Below are positions 52,739 through 60,655 of a stretch of 64,000 nt of DNA, piece by piece; positions within the stretch are counted from its first letter, which is position 1, and each line of letters begins with the position of its first letter. The notes under the pieces are model-generated. The model worked only from the letters and a program-made list of their open reading frames with translations. It had not been told where the DNA came from and did no database searches. The position numbers and the translations under genes are program-made. The DNA comes from Flavobacterium sp. 1 (GTDB taxonomy: Bacteria > Bacteroidota > Bacteroidia > Flavobacteriales > Flavobacteriaceae). The stretch lies in contig NZ_PGER01000001.1 in assembly GCF_002797935.1 (NCBI RefSeq), positions 5,208,001 to 5,272,000 on the forward strand, given 5' to 3'.

Positions 52739-53344
52739 CTATTGAATAATTTTTTTCTCAAACAAATCAACAACATCTTCTTCACCTACTTGTAAGTTCC
52801 AAATATGAAGACCAAGTGCCTGTGCAGCATCCGTGTTTTCTTTTTTGTCATCGATGAATAATGTTTGTTTTGCCTGCAGTCCGTTTTGATTGAGTACAAA
52901 ACTGTAAATATCTGGATTTGGTTTTCTCATGCCGATTTCAAAAGAAAAATATACTTTTTCAAAACATTGATAAAAATCACTGTAAAATGAAGCTCCTGAT
53001 TTTTGTTCGAAAGTATCAATGTGAATAGCATCAGTATTGCTCAATAAAAACAAGCGATACTTTTGGGAAAGCATTTGAAGAAATTCCAAACGGTATAATG
53101 GGAAGTCTGCTAATATAGAATTCCAAGCTTCACGAATATCTTCGATAGAAGCGTTATTAGTGTGTTTTTGAATTCCAGACAAAAAATCTTCTCCCGAAAT
53201 GGATCCAACTTCATATTGCAGGTTCAATTGGTTTAAATCTTCGTTCCATTGGGATATGCCAAGATTCTTTAAACCATCTAAGGTTGCTTGTTTATCTAAA
53301 TTAATAAACACATCTCCAAAATCAAAAATGATAGCATTAATCAT
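52739..53344 (-). CDS. HAD superfamily hydrolase
   Basis: A 201-residue phosphatase-like protein, haloacid-dehalogenase subfamily IA. Motif I is FDFGDVFINLD (Asp8 nucleophile; Asp12, usually the second Asp, is replaced by the FGDV variant common in the YihX-like group). Motif II is LLSNTD near 101, and motif III and IV are GMRKPNPDIY near 138 and FIDDKKENTDAA near 163. The substrate is probably a sugar phosphate or nucleotide, but not determined. It overlaps ribD by 8 bases. HAD phosphatases can supply the missing dephosphorylation step of riboflavin synthesis, so a role there is plausible. Confidence 0.88.
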   Translation of the reverse strand: MINAIIFDFGDVFINLDKQATLDGLKNLGISQWNEDLNQLNLQYEVGSISGEDFLSGIQKHTNNASIEDIREAWNSILADFPLYRLEFLQMLSQKYRLFLLSNTDAIHIDTFEQKSGASFYSDFYQCFEKVYFSFEIGMRKPNPDIYSFVLNQNGLQAKQTLFIDDKKENTDAAQALGLHIWNLQVGEEDVVDLFEKKIIQ

Positions 53345-54380
53345 GGTTTTTTAGTATTGTAAGTTCGTCCTTTTCAATTAAGTGTTTTTCAGAATTTGTT
53401 TTTGGCAGTAAAGGAGCTTGAATTCCTTTGCCCAAAGTTGTTTTTCCTGTAAAAATTCGAGCTTCATCCCAAAGATTAGCATCGATAAAGGTCTGTAAAG
53501 TTCGAAGTCCTCCTTCTATAATTACCGATTGAATATTATGAATGTATAACGAATCAACAATTTGCGCGGCTATATTTTGTTTAAAATCTATTCTTTCAAA
53601 GGTAGTGTTTTCTTCGGGAATAGTATTTTTGGAATCAGTAAAAACGATTGTTTTTGTCTGATTGTCAAAAATTTCACTTTCTTTTGGAATACGATTGTTT
53701 TGATCTAATATTATTCGCACTGGATTGTTTCCATGCCAATCTCTGGCATTCAGTTTTGGATTGTCATCGATAACAGTTTGTGTCCCCACCAAAATAGCTT
53801 GTTCTTCAGTACGCCATTTGTGAACCAATTGTCGGGAATAGGTATTGGTGATCCAAACTGGTTTTTTCTCCAGTTTTTCAAGAGGCGCAATATAGCCATC
53901 TTGGCTCTGTGCCCATTTTAAAATGATATAGGGTCTTTTCTTTTGATGAAAAGTAAAAAATCGCTTGTTGAGTTCGTTGCATTCGTCTTCCAGGATTCCA
54001 ACTGTAACATGAACACCCGCTTCAATTAATTTTTTGATGCCATTTCCAGCGACCATGATATTTGGATCTACAGTACCAATTACGACATTTGGGATTTTAT
54101 TTTTTATGATCAAATCGCAGCAGGGAGGTGTTTTTCCAAAATGACTGCACGGTTCCAGACTCACGTAGATAGTAGCTTTTTTTAGCAGCGATTTATCCTG
54201 TACCGAATTTACGGCATTAACTTCGGCATGGGGTCCGCCTGCTTTTTTGTGCCAGCCTTCGCCTATAATTTTGCCTTCATAAACAATGACGCTTCCCACC
54301 ATGGGATTGGGATAGGTTGTTCCTAGTCCGTTTTTGGCCAAAGCTATGCAGCGGCTTATGTATTTTTCATGTATCTTCAC
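53337..54380 (-). CDS. ribD: Riboflavin biosynthesis deaminase/reductase RibD
   Basis: A bifunctional enzyme for two consecutive pyrimidine steps of riboflavin synthesis. The N-terminal deaminase domain (about 1-145) has the zinc motifs HAEVNAV near 52 and SLEPCSHFGKTPPCCDLI near 76. The reductase domain runs from 150 to 347 (LKWAQSQDGYIA, VGTQTVIDDNPKLNARDW, VIIEGGLRTLQTF). The start is GTG at 54380, chosen because the family N-terminus KIHEKYISRCIALAKNG follows directly. A -7 box ends 4 bases upstream, so the message may be leaderless. It overlaps the HAD gene. Confidence 0.95.
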   Translation of the reverse strand: MKIHEKYISRCIALAKNGLGTTYPNPMVGSVIVYEGKIIGEGWHKKAGGPHAEVNAVNSVQDKSLLKKATIYVSLEPCSHFGKTPPCCDLIIKNKIPNVVIGTVDPNIMVAGNGIKKLIEAGVHVTVGILEDECNELNKRFFTFHQKKRPYIILKWAQSQDGYIAPLEKLEKKPVWITNTYSRQLVHKWRTEEQAILVGTQTVIDDNPKLNARDWHGNNPVRIILDQNNRIPKESEIFDNQTKTIVFTDSKNTIPEENTTFERIDFKQNIAAQIVDSLYIHNIQSVIIEGGLRTLQTFIDANLWDEARIFTGKTTLGKGIQAPLLPKTNSEKHLIEKDELTILKNHD

Positions 54381-54384
54381 CTTG

Positions 54385-54392
54385 CAAAAGTA
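54385..54392 (-). promoter_or_regulatory. -7 box immediately before ribD
   Basis: It reads TACTTTTG on the minus strand, 4 bases before the GTG start. Confidence 0.5.
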
Positions 54393-54451
54393 GTAATTTT
54401 GAGATTAGGATTTAGTTTCAAAACTTAGGATGTTTTACCATTTACAATGGC

Positions 54452-54459
54452 TATTTTTG
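54452..54459 (+). promoter_or_regulatory. -7 box of the GNAT gene
   Basis: TATTTTTG, 28 bases before the ATG at 54488. Confidence 0.5.
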
Positions 54460-54487
54460 TTTGCAGAATTAATAATAGGGAGTTTTT

Positions 54488-54973
54488 ATGAATAATTGGA
54501 TTATTAGAAAAATAGAAAAAGAAGACAATCAGGCGGTTGCTCAGCTGATACGGGATGTTTTTGATGAATTGAATATCCCGAAAGTAGGAACAGCCTATGA
54601 AGATCCATATCTTGATTTGATGTTTGAAGAATATAGTAAGCCAAGATCTGTTTATTATGTGGTGGAAAGTGATGGACGAATTATAGGTGGAGCAGGAGTG
54701 GCACCGCTGGCAAACGAGGTCGAGACTTATTGTGAACTGCAAAAAATGTATTTCCTGCCAGAAACCCGAGGAAAGGGAATTGGAAGCCAAATGATGGAAC
54801 TATGTCTGCAAAGTGCCCGCGATTTCGGTTTTGAAAAATGTTATTTGGAAACGATGCCTTTTATGCTAGATGCTCAAAAATTGTATAAAAAAACAGGCTT
54901 CGAAAATATTTGTTCTCCAATGGGAAGTACTGGGCATATCAGTTGTCCAGTTTGGATGCTGAAGGAATTATGA
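54488..54973 (+). CDS. GNAT family N-acetyltransferase
   Basis: A 161-residue acetyltransferase. The fold is clear: VAQLIRDVFDELNIP near 16, SVYYVVESDGRIIGGAGVAPL near 54, the acetyl-CoA loop LPETRGKGIGSQMMELCL (RGKGIG, near 96) and CYLETMPFMLDAQKLYKKTGFE near 119. The acceptor is unknown. It is divergent from ribD and precedes prmC by about 115 bases; whether they share a transcript is unclear. Confidence 0.88.
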   Translation: MNNWIIRKIEKEDNQAVAQLIRDVFDELNIPKVGTAYEDPYLDLMFEEYSKPRSVYYVVESDGRIIGGAGVAPLANEVETYCELQKMYFLPETRGKGIGSQMMELCLQSARDFGFEKCYLETMPFMLDAQKLYKKTGFENICSPMGSTGHISCPVWMLKEL

Positions 54974-55089
54974 TTTTAGATTTTTGATTAACGATATTTG
55001 ACCCAAGCGACAGCGAACTGGCGAAGCATTTCAGATTTACAACTGAAAGCTGAAAAAATAAAAAACATTCCTATTTGGAAATAAAAAAC

Positions 55090-55947
55090 ATGAAAATAAA
55101 AGAATACAGAATCCAATTTATTGAAGCACTTGCTTCGATTTATGGAGAAGGAGAAGCCGAGAGTTTTTTCTATTTGATATTGGAAGAAAAGCAACAATTG
55201 AAAAGGATTGATTTGGCTTTGCATCCCGATTTATTTTTTTCAGAAGATGAAATTACGGTTTGGAATTCTATTTTGGAACAATTAAAATTGGAAATTCCGA
55301 TTCAGTATTTGTTAGGAAAAACGAGTTTTTATGGATTGGATTTTGAAGTCAATGAAAATGTTTTGATTCCAAGACCAGAGACCGAGGAATTAGTAGATTG
55401 GATTGTTTTCAATATTCGAAAAAGTGAAAGATCTAAAAATCTAAAAATTCTGGACATCGGTACAGGAAGCGGATGCATTGCTATTTCGTTGGCAAAGAAT
55501 TTTCCGAATGCCCAGATTTTTGCAATTGATGTTTCTGAAAAAGCGTTGTCAACTGCCAAAAAAAATGCCGAACGTAATGAAGTAGAAGTTGCTTTTATAT
55601 CCCAAAATATTCTTGAAACACTGGATTTAGGACAAGAGTTTGATATTATTGTTTCGAATCCGCCGTATGTTCGTAATTTAGAAAAAGAGGAAATAAAGAA
55701 AAATGTTTTGGACAATGAACCTCATTTGGCGCTTTTTGTTGAGGACGATGATGCCTTGATTTTTTATAGAAAAATAGCTGAATTGGCTCAAAAGAATTTA
55801 TCAAATTCAGGGCAGCTGTATTTTGAAATCAATCAATATTTAGGAAAGGAAATGATTGATTTGTTAGAAGGAATGGATTTTAAGAATATTGAATTGAGAA
55901 AAGATATTTATGGGAATGAGAGGATGGTTCTTGGAGAGCCTAAGTAA
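55090..55947 (+). CDS. prmC: Release factor glutamine methyltransferase PrmC
   Basis: Methylates the Gln of the GGQ motif of peptide release factors RF1 and RF2 using SAM. The 285 residues contain the N-terminal helical domain (about 1-80), IPIQYLLGKTSFYGLDFEV, the linker VLIPRPETEELVDWI, the SAM loop ILDIGTGSGCIAISLA near 123 and the catalytic SNPPYV motif near 194. The ATG at 55090 is preferred over the TTG at 55075, which merely adds five residues. It has no close downstream partner. Confidence 0.95.
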   Translation: MKIKEYRIQFIEALASIYGEGEAESFFYLILEEKQQLKRIDLALHPDLFFSEDEITVWNSILEQLKLEIPIQYLLGKTSFYGLDFEVNENVLIPRPETEELVDWIVFNIRKSERSKNLKILDIGTGSGCIAISLAKNFPNAQIFAIDVSEKALSTAKKNAERNEVEVAFISQNILETLDLGQEFDIIVSNPPYVRNLEKEEIKKNVLDNEPHLALFVEDDDALIFYRKIAELAQKNLSNSGQLYFEINQYLGKEMIDLLEGMDFKNIELRKDIYGNERMVLGEPK

Positions 55948-55979
55948 TTAAAGTTTTTAGATTCACTATCAATTTATTA

Positions 55980-56351
55980 TTAACCAATATTCTCTATTAA
56001 ATAATAGTAAGCGTAAAAATTTAAAAACACTGATAAAATGAAAATAAAATTTAAAAAAACGATATCCTTTTTATTTGAATGAATTTTAATGTTTTCCTTA
56101 TTGTTGAAAGTGAAATAGTAAATGTACATTATTATATATACAAATATGTATGTGAGTATAAACCAGTACGGCTCAACGGATTTTATCTCAAGAAAATAAA
56201 AAAGTATATGAATACCTAAGAGTATGAAATTTGTATAAATAAATGATATGAATTTTATCGCCATAAAAGCAGGATTTCTCCTCTTTATAAATGTATACTC
56301 ATACTCAGTTATAAATATCCAATCAAAAACTTTCTTTATAAAAAAACTCAT
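55980..56351 (-). CDS. Small membrane protein of unknown function
   Basis: A 123-residue protein with no recognised family. Three hydrophobic stretches are visible: about 30-53 (AIKFISFIYTNFILLGIHIL), 60-80 (YWFILTYIFVYIIMYIYYF) and 97-119 (IVFLNFIFILSVFLNFYAYYY), with basic residues in the N-terminal part. Codon use is strongly AT-rich, more so than the neighbours. It is flanked by prmC and an R1 repeat. It could be a genuine orphan gene or recently gained. Confidence 0.55.
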   Translation of the reverse strand: MSFFIKKVFDWIFITEYEYTFIKRRNPAFMAIKFISFIYTNFILLGIHILFYFLEIKSVEPYWFILTYIFVYIIMYIYYFTFNNKENIKIHSNKKDIVFLNFIFILSVFLNFYAYYYLIENIG

Positions 56352-56422
56352 ATCTTGATTTTATAGAAATATTATTTTGGAAAACCTGTTTTATAAACTA
56401 ATGATTTCGATTTCCAGGAACT

Positions 56423-56588
56423 GCGTGAGGGATAGAAGTCAATGCCTTTAAGTTAAGAGAAAAATTAAAAAAAAATAGCACACAGATTTAGCAGTTTCGA
56501 CAGATTTCTTTCTCATTTATCTGCGTAAATCTGCGAAATCTGCGTGAAAATAAAAAAAGGCAATCCTTTTCTTAATGTGGTCACGCCC
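56423..56588 (-). repeat. R1 structured repeat, copy D, with a nested repeat
   Basis: Left edge GCGTGAGGGATAG (56423-56435), right edge GGTCACGCCC. TGCCTTT (56443-56449) pairs with AAAGGCA (56556-56562), and TTAAG.AAAA pairs with TTTTCTTAA. Between the arms lies a different repeat (about 56477-56548) built from ATCTGCG units (ATCTGCGTAAATCTGCG, AAATCTGCGTGAAAA), which seems to have entered the variable hairpin. Confidence 0.75.
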
Positions 56589-56612
56589 AAATTATTTGAC
56601 GAAAACAGAAAC

Positions 56613-57854
56613 CTACTCGTAACGCAGCGCCTCAATAGGATCCAGATTTGCCGATTTTACCGAAGGATATAATCCGGATACAACAGCAACAATAAAACTG
56701 GTTATAAAAGCGGCTATGATGGCTCCCCAAGGAATTACAAAGGCAAAGTTCATTAAGCTCGAAATTCCAAAACCAATTAAGATTCCAAAAATAATTCCGA
56801 CAAAACCACCTATTTGACCAATGAGCAGTGTCTCAATAAAAAACTGAAAGGCAATAGTCGTTTTTTTGGCACCCAAAGCTTTTCGGACCCCAATTTCTCG
56901 AGTGCGTTCCGTTACCGAAACAATCATAATATTCATCAAAGCGATAGATGATCCCAAGATCGTAATAATCCCGATGAGCCAAGCAGCCATATTTAAATAT
57001 TCAGAAATACTCAATATTTTATTGATTAAATCATCGCTTCGCACTACGCCAAAATTATTGTCTTTTACAGGATTTAATTTTCGAATTTTACGCATAGCAC
57101 TAATAGCGTAGTCGGTAGCAGGACTTAATAATTCTTTTTTGCCAACCATGACGCTCACCGAATAGTTAATATTAGGAGCGGTAAATAAGGAGCGCGCTAT
57201 TTGTATAGGAATTAAAACCCTTAAATCCTGACTGTTCCCAAAAGTAGAACCTTTCTCTTTTAGAACTCCGATTACTTTAAATTTGGCACCTCTTATCGAA
57301 ATCGTTTTGCCTACTGGGTTAACATCTTTCAGAAGTCCTTTTTTAAAATCAGAACCTATTACACAAACATAGGCGTTATTAGAAATGTCAAAATTGGTAA
57401 AATTTCTACCCAAATCGGCTTCCAGCCCCGAGTTGCTTAAAAAATAATCGTCAACACCTAGAACACTTATTTCAGGATCTGTTTTTAAGGCTTCATATTT
57501 TACTTCGGCGGTTGATGTGGCTGTAAACGACAATGACGTTTCGGTCATTGGGTAATTGTATTTGTTTTTGAAAGCCACCGCTTCTGGATAGGAAATGATA
57601 GGGTTTATAACTTCGCGTTCCCCGCCACCACGACGTCGAGAGGTGTTTTCGTATTGATTAATGTTAAACGTATTGGCTCCCATCGAAGCAAAGTCAGATG
57701 ATAGCGTGTTGCCCAGTGCCGCCACAACGGTCAGGATTCCAACCAGCGCCGTTATGCCAATGGCAATAATCAGCACCGTCAAAGTAGTTCGCAGCAATTG
57801 AGTTCGGATAGAACCCAAAGCGATTCGGATATTTTCTTTAAATAATTTTAGCAT
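56613..57854 (-). CDS. MacB-like ABC transporter permease (FtsX superfamily)
   Basis: A 413-residue inner-membrane permease of the MacB/FtsX type. The first membrane helix is at about 20-45 (TTLTVLIIAIGITALVGILTVV), then a periplasmic MacB_PCD domain of about 230 residues. Three C-terminal helices carry the FtsX domain (IGIITILGSSIALMNIMIVSVTERTREIGVRKALGA) and end NLDPIEALRYE. The frame is open up to 57974, but those 40 codons are read through the R2 repeat, so the start is set at MLKLFKENIRIAL. No ABC ATPase gene is adjacent; it would have to come from elsewhere. Confidence 0.9.
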   Translation of the reverse strand: MLKLFKENIRIALGSIRTQLLRTTLTVLIIAIGITALVGILTVVAALGNTLSSDFASMGANTFNINQYENTSRRRGGGEREVINPIISYPEAVAFKNKYNYPMTETSLSFTATSTAEVKYEALKTDPEISVLGVDDYFLSNSGLEADLGRNFTNFDISNNAYVCVIGSDFKKGLLKDVNPVGKTISIRGAKFKVIGVLKEKGSTFGNSQDLRVLIPIQIARSLFTAPNINYSVSVMVGKKELLSPATDYAISAMRKIRKLNPVKDNNFGVVRSDDLINKILSISEYLNMAAWLIGIITILGSSIALMNIMIVSVTERTREIGVRKALGAKKTTIAFQFFIETLLIGQIGGFVGIIFGILIGFGISSLMNFAFVIPWGAIIAAFITSFIVAVVSGLYPSVKSANLDPIEALRYE

Positions 57855-57930
57855 CATGGTAGTTTGACACGAAAACACAATTTTTGTTACAACAAGTATT
57901 TGAGAAATTCTGCTAATTTTTTTAAGGAGC

Positions 57931-58006
57931 TTATTCCAGCTGTCCGCAATATCTTTTATGCCGAACCCCGGCATAAAAGGATATTTGCTTCCATCTGGGC
58001 TAGGGC
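57931..58006 (+). repeat. R2 structured repeat, copy b
   Basis: The central hairpin CTTTTATGCCG (57953-57963)-AACCC-CGGCATAAAAG (57969-57979) is a perfect 11-bp stem. It is flanked by AGCTGTCCGC on the left and CATCTGGGCTAGGGC on the right, matching copy a at 11172-11250. It lies in the spacer between the permease and hisS. Confidence 0.75.
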
Positions 58007-58125
58007 ATTCCGTTAGTAAAGAAGCATTAAATTAAATCACAAATTTTTCAAACGGAATTATTTTAAAAGTAAGATATTTGCAGAGTGATTAGAGAATTAT
58101 GTTTTCGATTAAAAAAGTTTTACTT

Positions 58126-58166
58126 GAATCTAATAATCTAAAAATCCAAGAATCTAATAATCTAAA
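58126..58166 (+). repeat. 17-bp direct repeat in the hisS leader
   Basis: GAATCTAATAATCTAAA occurs at 58126-58142 and again at 58150-58166, a 24-base period that ends 3 bases before the hisS ATG. The role is unknown. Confidence 0.6.
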
Positions 58167-58169
58167 TAA

Positions 58170-59540
58170 ATGGCTTCAAAACCGAGCATTCCAAAAGGAA
58201 CCAGAGATTTTTCACCTGCTGAGGTGGCAAAAAGACAATACATTATCCAAATTATAAAAAGCAATTTTGAGAAATTTGGATTCCAGCCTATAGAAACCCC
58301 CTCATTCGAAAACTCCGAAACCTTGATGGGGAAATACGGAGAAGAAGGCGACCGATTGATTTTTAAAATATTGAATTCGGGAGATTTTTTGGCTAAAGCC
58401 AATGAAACATATTTGGAAGCCAAAGACAGTACTAGATTAACATCCAGCATTTCTGAGAAAGCGTTGCGTTACGATTTAACCGTTCCGTTTGCGCGTTACG
58501 TAGTGCAGCACCAAAATGAAATTGAATTTCCGTTCAAGAGATACCAAATCCAGCCTGTTTGGCGTGCTGACCGTCCGCAGAAAGGGCGTTTCAGAGAATT
58601 TTTTCAATGTGATGCCGATGTGGTAGGGTCAAAATCCCTTTGGCAGGAAGTAGAATTGGTGCAATTGTACGATTCCGTTTTTATGGCATTAGGTTTGGCA
58701 GGCGTAACGATTAAAATCAATAATCGAAAAATACTTTCCGGGATTGCCGAAGTAATCGGTGCATCCGATAAATTGATTGACTTTACGGTCGCTTTAGACA
58801 AACTGGACAAAATAGGCGAGGACGGTGTAAAGAAAGAAATGATTGAAAAAGGAATTGCCGAGGAGGCGATTGTCAAAGTACAGCCGTTATTCAATTTCAC
58901 GGGAACAATCTCGGAGAAAATAGAAAAACTTTCTGTTTTACTTTCTTCATCAGCCGAAGGATTAAAGGGAGTTGAGGAACTTCGTTTTATCTGCGATAAT
59001 GTTACCAATTTAGGATTGTCAACCGCCAGTTTGGATTTGGATGTAACACTAGCCAGAGGATTGAATTATTATACAGGCGCTATTTTTGAAGTAGCCGCAC
59101 CCAAAACGGTTACCATGGGTTCCATCGGCGGCGGTGGCCGTTATGATGATTTGACTGGTATTTTTGGATTAAAAAATATGAGCGGCGTTGGGATTTCTTT
59201 TGGACTTGACCGAATTTATTTGGTTATCGAAAAGTTAGGATTGTTCCCAGAAACGGTAACTTCTACGTCCAAAGCTTTGTTCATTAATTATGGAGAGAAA
59301 GAAGCTTTTTATTCGATGAAAGCCATCAAAGAATTGCGTTCCTCTGGAATAAAAGTGGAATTATATCCTGATAATGCCAAAGTCGCCAAACAATTCCAGC
59401 ATGCCGATAAACGATTTATTCCTTATGCAGTAATCGTGGGCGAAGAAGAAATGAATGATAATCAGTATAGTTTGAAAAATTTAGTTTCTGGAGAACAGAA
59501 AAAAGTAAGCTTAGATGATCTGAAGGGAATCTTAAAATAA
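58170..59540 (+). CDS. hisS: Histidyl-tRNA synthetase
   Basis: A class II synthetase charging tRNA-His. The 456 residues include [19 protein letters not shown] at the start, motif 1 around [15 protein letters not shown], motif 2 with [19 protein letters not shown] near 131, and the histidine A loop [15 protein letters not shown] near 296. Motif 3 is [13 protein letters not shown] near 337, and a C-terminal anticodon-binding domain follows from about 368. The length is typical of Bacteroidota. A terminator follows directly. Confidence 0.97.
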   Translation: MASKPSIPKGTRDFSPAEVAKRQYIIQIIKSNFEKFGFQPIETPSFENSETLMGKYGEEGDRLIFKILNSGDFLAKANETYLEAKDSTRLTSSISEKALRYDLTVPFARYVVQHQNEIEFPFKRYQIQPVWRADRPQKGRFREFFQCDADVVGSKSLWQEVELVQLYDSVFMALGLAGVTIKINNRKILSGIAEVIGASDKLIDFTVALDKLDKIGEDGVKKEMIEKGIAEEAIVKVQPLFNFTGTISEKIEKLSVLLSSSAEGLKGVEELRFICDNVTNLGLSTASLDLDVTLARGLNYYTGAIFEVAAPKTVTMGSIGGGGRYDDLTGIFGLKNMSGVGISFGLDRIYLVIEKLGLFPETVTSTSKALFINYGEKEAFYSMKAIKELRSSGIKVELYPDNAKVAKQFQHADKRFIPYAVIVGEEEMNDNQYSLKNLVSGEQKKVSLDDLKGILK

Positions 59541-59546
59541 ACAATG

Positions 59547-59575
59547 AGGCAACCAGATGAGGTTGCCTTTTTTTA
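59547..59575 (+). terminator. Intrinsic terminator of hisS
   Basis: Arms AGGCAACC and GGTTGCCT with a 6-base loop, followed by a run of T, 6 bases after the hisS stop. It partly overlaps the 3' end of the convergent esterase gene. Confidence 0.88.
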
Positions 59576-60265
59576 TGGAATGAATTTACTTTTTTCCAGC
59601 ATCCAGTCGTAGATTTTATCTTCTCTGAAATAACGCTCCACACTACCGTGATTCCCGCCTTTTACAATCGTAAAGGTGACATTGGCATCGGGATTGCAGG
59701 TCTGGATTGCTTTAACCATTTTTTTAGATTCTGATAATGGGACGATATAATCTCTGTTTCCGTGTATAACCCACAAAGGAATTTTTGTCAGATTGTAGGC
59801 GTCTTTTATATTTCCGCCTCCACAAATGGCCACTGCAGCCGTTATTTTATCAGGATATTTGCCTGCAAAATCAAAAGTTCCGTAGCCACCTAAACTCATG
59901 CCACATACATAAACTCTCGACAAATCGGTATTGTAATTGTTTTGGACATACTCCAAAAGCTGTAAAAGCTTGTCTGGATTCCAAGCACCGTGAGCTACTT
60001 GTGGAGCAATTACTATAGCAGGAATTTCTTTCCCTGTTTCGATTGCCCGAATTACTCCGTAACGTTTTACCCGATCCAAATTTGTTCCCGACAGACTTTT
60101 TCCGTGTAAAAATAAAATGACGGGTGCTTTTTTATCTAATATTTCCTGATTGGGCAGATTGATCCAGAAAGGATAGTCGGTTTGGTCAGTAATTGCTTTT
60201 AGTTGTGCTTGTGCTTTAGGAATGCTGCAAAGAATAAACAGGTAAAATAGAATATAAAATCGCAT
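59573..60265 (-). CDS. Secreted esterase / prolyl-oligopeptidase-like alpha/beta hydrolase
   Basis: A 230-residue exported hydrolase. From the ATG at 60265 it has a signal peptide (FYILFYLFILCSIPKAQAQ), then PVILFLHGKSLSG (oxyanion strand), the nucleophile elbow YVCGMSLGGYGTFDFA with Ser near 122, the acid in IHGNRDYIVPLSES near 167 and the His in VKGGNHGSVERYF near 203. It resembles the phospholipase/carboxylesterase or feruloyl-esterase-like predicted peptidases. The longer frame to 60301 would need a TTG start and is rejected. Substrate is unknown. Confidence 0.88.
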   Translation of the reverse strand: MRFYILFYLFILCSIPKAQAQLKAITDQTDYPFWINLPNQEILDKKAPVILFLHGKSLSGTNLDRVKRYGVIRAIETGKEIPAIVIAPQVAHGAWNPDKLLQLLEYVQNNYNTDLSRVYVCGMSLGGYGTFDFAGKYPDKITAAVAICGGGNIKDAYNLTKIPLWVIHGNRDYIVPLSESKKMVKAIQTCNPDANVTFTIVKGGNHGSVERYFREDKIYDWMLEKSKFIP

Positions 60266-60655
60266 TAATTTTTTTGATAAAGATTTGAGTTGGGTTTGCA
60301 AATTAAGTTTTTTATAATCGTTGCCGCCAGCTTTTTTGATTTTTAATTGAGAAAAAATAATAATTCAATGTCTGTTTTACTTTTAATTCTCATAAAATCA
60401 ATTAAATATGCATAAGTCCGATAATCTACAGTATCGAGTGTTTTTGAATTTCAATTAAGTAGGAAAAAAGAATATTAATATTTAAAAAATTTTCAAAATT
60501 TGTCTTAAATTATTGATAATTAATTAATTTTCATTTGTTTTAAAATGCAAAAAGTGTGAATGATGCAAAACTTGCTTGGAATTGTATAATGTTTTCAGAA
60601 GATAGCAAGGTCACCTTTGTTCGATAAAAACAATTAACTCTTAAAGCAAAATAAA
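60266..60655. other. Long divergent spacer upstream of the ice-binding gene
   Basis: AT-rich, without a recognisable gene or a perfect TAnnTTTG box. It contains several A and T tracts and the leader AGCAAAATAAA before the ATG at 60656. It is presumably the control region for the ice-binding protein, but no specific site could be assigned. Confidence 0.5.

Noticed and set aside
57855..57974. 40-codon N-terminal extension of the ABC permease
   Set aside because: It is translated from the R2 repeat and spacer DNA; the family N-terminus starts at the ATG at 57854.
60266..60301. TTG start for the secreted esterase
   Set aside because: The ATG at 60265 gives a normal signal peptide; the 12 extra residues are basic and add nothing typical.
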